From the NCBI GenBank assembly GCA_964399635.1, contig CAYNRU010000034.1, positions 62,001-126,000 of the forward strand: DNA of 64,000 nt. Direction: 5' to 3'. The notes beneath the pieces were generated by a model. The model was not told where the DNA came from and did no database searches. It worked only from the letters and a program-made list of their open reading frames with translations. Numbering within the stretch: position 1 is the stretch's first letter; each line of letters starts with the position of its first letter. Below are positions 42,057 to 48,681 of the stretch, one piece after another. Made by a program: the position numbers and the translations under genes. This DNA comes from UBA4615 sp964399635. Its GTDB lineage: Bacteria; Pseudomonadota; Gammaproteobacteria; Burkholderiales; Burkholderiaceae_E.

Positions 42057-43022
42057 TCACATCTGCCGGGCAAGCACGGCGAGCCGTGCGTCGATGTCGG
42101 CCAGACGGGCCTTGCGGTCGGCCTCCGACATGTTCGGATCGTCCTCGAACTTCTTGCGGTCCTTGGCGAGCTCGAGCTGGCGGATCGGCACGAGCTGCGC
42201 GTCGGTCGAGGCCTTGAAGCCCGCCAGCCGGTACATGTTCTTCAGGATCTCCTTCTCGCGGGCGTCCTTGCCGTAGCCGATCACGAAGGCCTGCACCTTC
42301 TTCTTCATGTCGGCGGGCAGGTCCTTGCGCCAGACCAGCGGGTCGCGCGGGATCAGCGGCGAGGTCCACAGGATCCGGATCTGCTCCATGCGCTCCGGGT
42401 TCTTCTCGCGCACCTTCTCGGTCATCTCGCTGTTGCTGGTCGCGACGTCGACCTGGCGGTTCAGCACCGCGAGGAAGTTGCCCTCGTGGTTCGAGGAGCG
42501 CGACACCTTGAAGTGCGTGCGCGGATCGAGGCCGTTCATCGTGAACACGTAGTACGTCGGCACCAGCGTGCCGGAGGTCGAGGCCGGGTCGCCGATGCCG
42601 AAGCTGTAGGACTTGCCGTTCTTCAGGACCTGGTCGAGCGAGGTGATGCCCGAGTCCCGGTGGGTGATCAGGTACGAGTAGTAGCCCGGCGTGCCGTCGA
42701 GGTCGACGAACTGCGCGAACACCTCGCCGCCCGAGCGGTCCACCGCGTCCATCGCGGAGCGGTTGCCGTACCAGGCGATCTGGACCTTGTTGAAGCGCTG
42801 CGCCTCGATGATGCCTGCATAGTCGGTTGCATAGAAGCCGTTGACCTTGACGCCGATCGCGCGGGACATGTCATCGAGGAAGGGCTCCCACATCTGGCGC
42901 AGCGCGCCTGCCTTCTCGGTGGCGATGATGCCGAAATTGAGTTCCTTGATCTCCTGCGCGCCGGCGGTGGCGGTGGCGGCCAGGGCGACCGCGGCCAGAG
43001 CGGTCCTGAGTGGCTTGAGCAT
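42057..43022 (-). CDS. phnD: Phosphonate ABC transporter substrate-binding protein
   Basis: 321 residues with a cleavable signal (MLKPLRTALAAVALAATATA, cut near AGA-Q). Mature sequence KELNFGIIATEKAGALRQMW and DYAGIIEAQRFNKVQIAWYG fit PhnD receptors, as does FGIGDPASTSGTLVPTYYVF, which contains the Ser/Thr that holds the phosphonate group. It captures 2-aminoethylphosphonate or related compounds in the periplasm. Forty bases after phnC. Confidence 0.95.
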   Translation of the reverse strand: MLKPLRTALAAVALAATATAGAQEIKELNFGIIATEKAGALRQMWEPFLDDMSRAIGVKVNGFYATDYAGIIEAQRFNKVQIAWYGNRSAMDAVDRSGGEVFAQFVDLDGTPGYYSYLITHRDSGITSLDQVLKNGKSYSFGIGDPASTSGTLVPTYYVFTMNGLDPRTHFKVSRSSNHEGNFLAVLNRQVDVATSNSEMTEKVREKNPERMEQIRILWTSPLIPRDPLVWRKDLPADMKKKVQAFVIGYGKDAREKEILKNMYRLAGFKASTDAQLVPIRQLELAKDRKKFEDDPNMSEADRKARLADIDARLAVLARQM

Positions 43023-43062
43023 GGGGCGTGTCCTCGTCTTGAAGGTCGGTCTATGGGGGGGC

Positions 43063-43890
43063 TCAGGCGGCGAGCAGCGCCGCGGGTGTGTGCGACGGCG
43101 CGGGGCCGCCGGCAGGTGCTTCGGGCTCGAGCAGCTCATGCGCGCGCCGGCCGTAGAGCGTGTCGAGCATGGCGGGCGTGAGCGCTGCCGACGGTCCGTC
43201 GTAGACGACGCGCCCGGCGTCCAGGGCGATCGTCCGCGCGCAGTACCGGACCGCGAACTCGACCTGGTGCAGCGACACCAGCACGGTGCAGCCGTGGCGG
43301 CGGTTGATGTCCGCGAGCAGCTCCATCACCTTGCGCGAGGACTCCGGGTCGAGCGAGGCGATGGGTTCGTCTGCCAGGATCAGGCGGGCGTCCTGCACCA
43401 GGCAGCGCGCGAGCGCGGCGCGCTGCTGCTGCCCGCCCGACAGCGTGGAGGCGCGCTGCCAGCAGGTATCGCCGATGCCGACCGAGCACAGCGCGCGGAT
43501 CGCCTCGCGCCGCTCGTGGACCGAGAACCTCATCAGGGCGCGCCGCCACCACGCGGACCGGTGCAGCAGGCCGATCATCACGTTGGTGATGACCGGCAAG
43601 CGGCCGACGAGGTTGAACTGCTGGAACACGAAGCCGACCCGGCTGCGCTCGTGCCGGATGCGGCGCGACACGCGCCCGTCCCGCTGCATCGTCCGGCCGA
43701 ACACCTCGACCTCGCCGCCGTCGGCGGCGACGAAGCCGGGGATGTGCCGCAGCAGGGTCGACTTGCCGGAGCCGGACGCGCCGATCAGCGCGACCATCTC
43801 GCCCTGCTCGATGCGGATGCAGACGTCGTCGAGTGCCTTGAGGCCCGCGAAGGACTTGTGGATGTTCCGGATCTCGACCGCGATCGTCAC
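43063..43890 (-). CDS. phnC: Phosphonate ABC transporter ATP-binding protein
   Basis: 275 residues from GTG 43890. Walker A GASGSGKST, Q-loop VFQQFNLVGRLPV, signature LSGGQQQR and Walker B LILADEPIASLDPE are intact. A C-terminal extension of about 25 residues is Pro/Ala-rich. It is the first gene of the phnCDE-phnA-adh-phnW-HD operon and is preceded by the best Pho box of the window (44004-44021), so expression in phosphate limitation is expected. Confidence 0.95.
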   Translation of the reverse strand: MTIAVEIRNIHKSFAGLKALDDVCIRIEQGEMVALIGASGSGKSTLLRHIPGFVAADGGEVEVFGRTMQRDGRVSRRIRHERSRVGFVFQQFNLVGRLPVITNVMIGLLHRSAWWRRALMRFSVHERREAIRALCSVGIGDTCWQRASTLSGGQQQRAALARCLVQDARLILADEPIASLDPESSRKVMELLADINRRHGCTVLVSLHQVEFAVRYCARTIALDAGRVVYDGPSAALTPAMLDTLYGRRAHELLEPEAPAGGPAPSHTPAALLAA

Positions 43891-43988
43891 GTCAGCCGCT
43901 CCTGTGTCATCGGAATGCAATGCCCTGCGGGTAGGGTCGATCGGTTGAACGCCAGACCCGATCCGCCGCGAGCGGCGCCAGTGCGTGC

Positions 43989-44021
43989 ATGATTCCCCGC
44001 TCCGGTGACAGCCGGATGACA
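43989..44021 (-). promoter_or_regulatory. Pho box and -10 of the phn operon
   Basis: Minus strand TGTCATC-CGGC-TGTCACC (44021-44004), an almost ideal PhoB site, then nine bases and AATCAT (43994-43989) as -10. It lies 114 bases upstream of the phnC GTG and inside the N-terminal extension that phnY would have if it started at 43989, supporting the later phnY start at 44058. Confidence 0.8.
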
Positions 44022-44057
44022 CCCGCAGACATTCAGTACGACGAGGCCCGAGCTTCC

Positions 44058-45500
44058 ATGACCGCAGCCGTGTTCCACACCGAGTCGATGCGCATCGGCG
44101 GCGAGCGCGCCGCGGGCGGAGGACGCGTCATCGAGGTCCGCGATCCCTGGTCGGGGACCACGATCGGGACCGTGCCGATGGCCGGCGTGCACGACGTGCG
44201 CGATGCGATCGCCTTCGCGCGACGCCACCGCTGCACGCTGTCGCGGGCGCAGCGTGCCGCCATCCTCGAGCGTGCCGCGCAGATCGTCGTCGCGCGGATC
44301 GATGCGCTCGCCGCGCTGATCACGCTGGAGTCGGGCCTGTGCGTGAAGGACGCGCGCTACGAGGTCGGGCGCGTGCGCGACGTCCTCGTGTTCGCGGCGC
44401 AGGCCGCGCTGCAGGACGACGGGCAGATCTTCTCGTGCGACATCACGCCGCACGGGAGGCAGCGCCGCGTCTACACGCAGCGCGATCCGCTGCTGGGCGT
44501 GATCGTCGCGATCACGCCCTTCAACCACCCGATGAACCAGGTGGCGCACAAGGTCGCGCCCGCCATCGCGACCGGCAACCGGATGGTGCTCAAGCCGTCC
44601 GAGAAGGTGCCGCTGTCGGCGCTCGCGCTTGCCGACGTGCTGTACGAGGCGGGTCTGCCGCCCGCCATGTTCCAGGTGGTCACCGGCGACCCGGCGGAGA
44701 TCGGCGACGCGCTGCTCACGCACCCGGACGTCGACCTGGTGAGCTTCACCGGCGGCGTCGCGATCGGCAAGTACATCGCGGGCAAGGTCGGCTACCGGCG
44801 GGTCGTGCTGGAGCTGGGCGGCAACGACCCGCTGATCGTGATGGACGATGCGGACCTCGACGAGGCCGCCGGGCTGGCGGTCGCGGGCTCGTACAAGAAC
44901 TCGGGCCAGCGGTGCACGGCGGTCAAGCGTATCCTGGTGCAGCACGCGGTCGCCGACCAGTTCGTCGAGCGCCTGGTCGAGCGCAGCCGGGCGTGGCGTC
45001 ACGGCGATCCGGCCGACGAGACCGTGGACATGGGCACCGTCATCGACGAGGCGGCCGCGACGCTGTTCGAGCGGCGCGTCGACGAGGCGGTCGCGCAGGG
45101 CGCGCGGCTGCTGCTCGGCAACCAGCGCCGGGGGGCGTCCTACTCGGCCACGGTGCTCGACGGCGTGACGCCGGACATGACGCTGGTGCGCGAGGAGACC
45201 TTCGGGCCGGTGTCGCCGGTGATCCGCTTCGGCACGCTCGACGAGGCGATCGCGATCGTGAACCGCTCTGCCTTCGGGCTGTCGTCGGCGGTGTGCACCA
45301 ACCGGCTCGACGTGATCTCGCGCCTGGTCGCCGAGCTCGAGGTCGGCTCGCTCAACGTGCGCGAGGTGCCGGGCTACCGGCTCGAGCTGACGCCCTTCGG
45401 CGGGATCAAGGACTCCGGTCTCGGCTACAAGGAGGGCGTCCAGGAGGCGATGAAGGGCTTCACCAACGTCAAGACCTACTCGCTGCCCTGGCCGGCCTGA
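44058..45500 (+). CDS. phnY: Phosphonoacetaldehyde dehydrogenase
   Basis: 480 residues from ATG 44058. Aldehyde-dehydrogenase motifs: TPFNHPMNQVAHKVAPAIAT, the cofactor loop SFTGGVAIGKYIAG, the general base in LELGGNDP and the catalytic Cys in SGQRCTAVKR (about residue 291). Placed divergently from phnC in a phn cluster, it is the NAD enzyme that oxidises phosphonoacetaldehyde to phosphonoacetate, between PhnW and PhnA. The longer start at 43989 would overlap the phn operon's Pho box. Confidence 0.92.
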   Translation: MTAAVFHTESMRIGGERAAGGGRVIEVRDPWSGTTIGTVPMAGVHDVRDAIAFARRHRCTLSRAQRAAILERAAQIVVARIDALAALITLESGLCVKDARYEVGRVRDVLVFAAQAALQDDGQIFSCDITPHGRQRRVYTQRDPLLGVIVAITPFNHPMNQVAHKVAPAIATGNRMVLKPSEKVPLSALALADVLYEAGLPPAMFQVVTGDPAEIGDALLTHPDVDLVSFTGGVAIGKYIAGKVGYRRVVLELGGNDPLIVMDDADLDEAAGLAVAGSYKNSGQRCTAVKRILVQHAVADQFVERLVERSRAWRHGDPADETVDMGTVIDEAAATLFERRVDEAVAQGARLLLGNQRRGASYSATVLDGVTPDMTLVREETFGPVSPVIRFGTLDEAIAIVNRSAFGLSSAVCTNRLDVISRLVAELEVGSLNVREVPGYRLELTPFGGIKDSGLGYKEGVQEAMKGFTNVKTYSLPWPA

Positions 45501-45516
45501 AGGCGGGCCGGCGCCT

Positions 45517-46443
45517 TCAGTACCGCTCGGGCACGAACAGCTCGGGGGGCGTCGGCCGGCGACTGTACTCCGGGTTTCGCGTGCGCTCGGGCAGCGCCAC
45601 CGAGGGCTTCTCGACCTCCTCGTAGGGCATCAGCGACAGCAGGTGCGCGATGCAGTTGAGGCGCGCCTTCTTCTTGTCGTCGGCCGCGACCACCCACCAC
45701 GGCGCCTCGGGGATGTGGGTGTGCTCCAGCATCGCCTCCTTCGCCTTGGTGTACTGCTCCCAGCGCCGACGGCTCTCCAGGTCCATCGGGCTCAGCTTCC
45801 ACTGCTTGAGCGGATCGTGGATGCGGCCGAGGAAGCGCAGGTGCTGCTCCTCGTCGCTGATCGAGAACCAGTACTTGATCACGCGGATGCCGGAGCGCGC
45901 GAGCATGCGCTCGAACTCCGGCACCGAGCGGAAGAACTCGTCGACCTCGTCCTCGGTGCAGAAGCCCATCACCCGCTCGACGCCGGCGCGGTTGTACCAG
46001 CTGCGGTCGAACAGGACCATCTCGCCGGCCGCCGGCAGGTGGGCCGCGTAGCGCTGGAAGTACCACTGGCTGCGCTCGCGGTCGTTGGGCGCGGGCAGCG
46101 CGACCACCCGGCACACCCGGGGGTTGAGCCGCTGCGTGATGCGCTTGATGGCGCCGCCCTTGCCGGCGGCATCGCGCCCCTCGAACAGGATCACCACCTT
46201 CTGGCCGGTCTGCGCGATCCAGTCCTGGAGCTTGACCAGCTCGCGCTGCAGCCTGAAGAGCTCGCGGAAGTAGGCCTGTCGCGCCTCCCGGCGGGCGCGG
46301 TCCTCCGGACCGTCGAGATCGGCCAGCTCGTCGAGAATCCGGTCCTCGATCTCCTGCTCGAGTTCCTCGTCGTAGCCGTCGAGCAGGTCGGCCTCGATGC
46401 GCTTGAGAAATTCGTCGTGACTGCCGAGGATGTCGGAGCTCAT
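45517..46443 (-). CDS. ppk2: Polyphosphate kinase 2
   Basis: 308 residues. An acidic N-terminal helix region is followed by the PPK2 core: Walker A FEGRDAAGKGGAIKRI (about residue 90), RYAAHLPAAGEMVLFDRSWY (Walker B with DRSWYNR), and KYWFSISDEEQHLRF with the lid. PPK2 uses polyphosphate to phosphorylate nucleoside mono- or diphosphates, or the reverse. Which class is not decided by sequence here. It is convergent with phnY and has a Pho-box-like site upstream. Confidence 0.95.
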   Translation of the reverse strand: MSSDILGSHDEFLKRIEADLLDGYDEELEQEIEDRILDELADLDGPEDRARREARQAYFRELFRLQRELVKLQDWIAQTGQKVVILFEGRDAAGKGGAIKRITQRLNPRVCRVVALPAPNDRERSQWYFQRYAAHLPAAGEMVLFDRSWYNRAGVERVMGFCTEDEVDEFFRSVPEFERMLARSGIRVIKYWFSISDEEQHLRFLGRIHDPLKQWKLSPMDLESRRRWEQYTKAKEAMLEHTHIPEAPWWVVAADDKKKARLNCIAHLLSLMPYEEVEKPSVALPERTRNPEYSRRPTPPELFVPERY

Positions 46444-46485
46444 GGTCGGTGCCCGCGGAGTGGGCAGGCGAGCTTGACCGCGAGA

Positions 46486-46503
46486 TGTGACCGGACGATG
46501 ACC
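46486..46503 (-). promoter_or_regulatory. Pho-box-like site upstream of ppk2
   Basis: Minus strand GGTCATC-GTCC-GGTCACA (46503-46486), 43 bases before the ppk2 start. A further GGTCA follows 13 bases on, slightly out of phase. No good -10 at the expected nine-base distance (CAAGCT). Confidence 0.5.
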
Positions 46504-46543
46504 GCCGCCGGCCCGCGCGCGCCCGCCGTGCTCCGGACCGGGG

Positions 46544-47308
46544 TCAAGCGCGGATGAAGCGCCGGGAGTAGCGTGCGCTGAGCTGGTCGAGGGCGAGCAG
46601 CATCGGCAGGTCGGCGCACCCGAACACGACGTCCTCGCAAGGCTCGCCGATCAGCATGCCGCCCGCGCGCAGGTAGCCCTTGACGAGGGGCGGCACGACG
46701 ACGTCGAACTCGTGCGCCAGGGCCTCGACCTGCAGCCGCCGCTTCGGGAACACACGCCACTCCTCGGGCGCGGCGTGCCGTGCCCACAGGTGGCGCCACA
46801 GGCTGGCCGCGAACCGGCCACCGTCGGTCAGCGGCACGCTCGCGCACCCGATCACGTAGCGGTAGGGCAGGGCGCCCAGCATCTCGCCGAGCCCGGCCCA
46901 GAGCAGGCGGATGGCCGCGCCGCTGCGGTAGTCCGCGTGCACGCAGGACCGCCCGAGCTCGACGAGGTCATGGCGGATCGGACGCAGGCGAGTGGTGAAG
47001 AACTCGCCCTCGGTGTAGAGGCCGCCGGCACGCAGTGCGTCGTCGGGGAGCATGACCCGGTAGGTGCCCACCACCCGGCCGGCCTGCTCGTCCTCGACGA
47101 TCAGGTGCCGGCAGTACGCATCGAAGCCGTCCCGGTCGATCCCGGGCGAGCCGCCGTAGAGCCGCGCGCCGAGTTCCCCGGCGAAGACGTTCCAGCGCAG
47201 GCGCTGCGCGGCCTCGATGTCGGCGGGGCTCGTCGCCATCCGCGCCACCAGGTGCCCGGCGCGCGCGAGCGCTGCCTCACCAGTCCTGTACTCGACCATT
47301 GTCGCCAT
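46544..47308 (-). CDS. olsB: L-ornithine N-alpha-acyltransferase OlsB-like (GNAT fold)
   Basis: 254 residues (second Met at position 4 is an alternative start). The pattern RLRWNVFAGELGARLYGGSP, CRHLIVEDEQAGRVVGTYRV and ELGRSCVHADYRSGAAIRLL is typical of OlsB/hemolysin-like acyl-ACP acyltransferases. OlsB forms lyso-ornithine lipid, the first step of phosphorus-free ornithine lipid synthesis. OlsA is not adjacent. A three-unit Pho box precedes it, consistent with phosphate-starvation induction known for ornithine lipids. Confidence 0.85.
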   Translation of the reverse strand: MATMVEYRTGEAALARAGHLVARMATSPADIEAAQRLRWNVFAGELGARLYGGSPGIDRDGFDAYCRHLIVEDEQAGRVVGTYRVMLPDDALRAGGLYTEGEFFTTRLRPIRHDLVELGRSCVHADYRSGAAIRLLWAGLGEMLGALPYRYVIGCASVPLTDGGRFAASLWRHLWARHAAPEEWRVFPKRRLQVEALAHEFDVVVPPLVKGYLRAGGMLIGEPCEDVVFGCADLPMLLALDQLSARYSRRFIRA

Positions 47309-47365
47309 CGCCGCCTCTCGCGCGCATCAGGTGGCGCGAAGCGTGCGCCGTGCGCGTTGCGGTGA

Positions 47366-47394
47366 CGTGACTCTGCGGTGACCGGTTGATGACG
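47366..47394 (-). promoter_or_regulatory. Triple-repeat Pho box upstream of olsB
   Basis: Minus strand CGTCATC-AACC-GGTCACC-GCAG-AGTCACG (47394-47366): three 7-base units with an exact 11-base period, 58 bases before the olsB start. The -10 is not obvious. Confidence 0.65.
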
Positions 47395-47434
47395 CAGGCC
47401 GCTCGCCTCTGCGGCCGATCCCGGCCGCGCCCGG

Positions 47435-48268
47435 TCAGGCTGCGCTCACCCTCGCGTCGGCCAGCTCCAGGTGTCCGGATCCGGTTTCCGACCGGCATGC
47501 CATGTCGGTGAAATCGAGGATCTCGAGCCGACCGTCGGCGTGTTCGACCAGTGCCGTGAGGCTCTCGACCCAGTCGCCGTCGTTACAGTAGAGCACGCCG
47601 TCGATCGTACGGATCTCGGCGTGGTGGATGTGGCCGCAGACGACTCCGTGCGCGCCGCGTCGCTTCGCCTCGCGCGCGACCGCGGCCTCGAAGTCGCCCA
47701 CGTAGCTGACCGCGCGCTTGACCTTGAGCTTCAGGTATCGCGACAGGCTCCAGTACGGCAGGCCCATCCGCGCGCGCGCCACGTTGAACCAGCGGTTCAA
47801 TCGCAGCGTGAATTCGTAGGCCGCATCGCCGAGATGCGCGAGCCACCTGGCGCACTGCACGACGCCGTCGAACAGGTCGCCGTGCGTGACCCAGAGCCGC
47901 CTTCCATCTGCGGTCACGTGCGTGCATTCCTCGACCACCTGCACGCCTCCGAAGTCGTGGCCGACGTAGCGGCGCGCGAACTCGTCGTGGTTGCCGGGAA
48001 CGAATACGACCCGCGTCCCCTTGCGCGCCTTGCGCAGGACCTTCTGGACGACGTCGTTGTGGGACTGCGGCCAGTACCAGGAGCGCCGAAGCTGCCAGCC
48101 GTCGATGATGTCGCCGACCAAGTACAGCGTGTCGCACTCGACCACCCGCAGGAACTCGAGCAGCGCGTCGGCCCGGCAGCCCGGTGTGCCGAGGTGGAGG
48201 TCAGATATCCAGACGGTGCGCACGCGCAGCGCCGGCGGGGCGTCGATCGGCTCGGCGAAGGCGTTCAC
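47435..48268 (-). CDS. plcP: PlcP-like phospholipase C (calcineurin-type metallophosphoesterase)
   Basis: 277 residues from GTG 48268, which overlaps the stop of the glycosyltransferase remnant (GTGA). Metal motifs: WISDLHLGTPGC, YLVGDIIDGWQL, VFVPGNHDEFARR, VTHGDLFDG and VCGHIHHAEI. The blocks RRSWYWPQSHNDVVQKVLRK and CNDGDWVESLTALVEH are characteristic of the PlcP group that is often mislabelled UDP-2,3-diacylglucosamine hydrolase. PlcP cleaves membrane phospholipid to diacylglycerol under phosphate stress. It is adjacent to olsB and downstream of a Pho box. Confidence 0.87.
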   Translation of the reverse strand: MNAFAEPIDAPPALRVRTVWISDLHLGTPGCRADALLEFLRVVECDTLYLVGDIIDGWQLRRSWYWPQSHNDVVQKVLRKARKGTRVVFVPGNHDEFARRYVGHDFGGVQVVEECTHVTADGRRLWVTHGDLFDGVVQCARWLAHLGDAAYEFTLRLNRWFNVARARMGLPYWSLSRYLKLKVKRAVSYVGDFEAAVAREAKRRGAHGVVCGHIHHAEIRTIDGVLYCNDGDWVESLTALVEHADGRLEILDFTDMACRSETGSGHLELADARVSAA

Positions 48269-48456
48269 GCGACCCGCTTGTCGGGCGCAATGCCCGAGAC
48301 GCGCCGCAAGGCGCCGGGCGAATCGAGCGTGCGCATCGGCTGGACGGATCGCAATGCTCCGCAACCCCGTTGCGCCGAGGCCAGATCCCGGCGTGCGCAG
48401 ACTGAAGCGCGAAGTCCGCCCCCGGTGTCGAGATACACGAGATCGATGGTCTCCAT
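48265..48456 (-). pseudogene. Truncated diacylglycerol-glycosyltransferase gene
   Basis: A 63-residue frame METIDLVYLDTGGGLRASVC and LDSPGALRRVSGIAPDKRVA. It matches only the first ~60 residues of the lipid glycosyltransferases (compare MPTIDLIHLDAGGQRAAAHA of the intact gene at 35910-37019). It then stops at the GTGA that starts plcP. The glycine loop and the segment before the GIxPE motif are recognisable, but the nucleotide-sugar domain is gone. A large in-frame or terminal deletion is likely; the promoter and Pho box are retained and now probably serve plcP. Confidence 0.65.
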
Positions 48457-48467
48457 AACGCGTGCGA

Positions 48468-48522
48468 ATTCTGTCGCACGTCGGTGACGCTGGTGTGACC
48501 GCGATGCGTCATATCGATGACG
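48468..48522 (-). promoter_or_regulatory. Pho box and -10 of the remnant-plcP transcript
   Basis: Minus strand GGTCACA-CCAG-CGTCACC (48500-48483), with another unit CGTCATC exactly 22 bases (two periods) upstream (48522-48516). CAGAAT (48473-48468) is nine bases downstream as -10. The remnant's ATG is at 48456, the same short-leader layout as at 37026-37058. Confidence 0.65.
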
Positions 48523-48681
48523 CCCGACCGCCGAGCCGGTGGGGTCGACGGCTCGGGATATCGAGCCGACATGCGGGTCGAGCCGTACGAAGGCCGCACC
48601 AGTCGGCACTTCGGCCTGGTCACGGTGGCTTCACGCGGCGCAGGCGTGATCGGGGACCACCGTCCGCATCGCGGGCCAGCC

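Noticed and set aside
47435..48268. Annotation of the metallophosphoesterase as LpxH (lipid A synthesis)
   Set aside because: It has the longer PlcP-type sequence blocks, and lies with olsB behind a Pho box; LpxH is shorter and normally near purine or lipid A genes.
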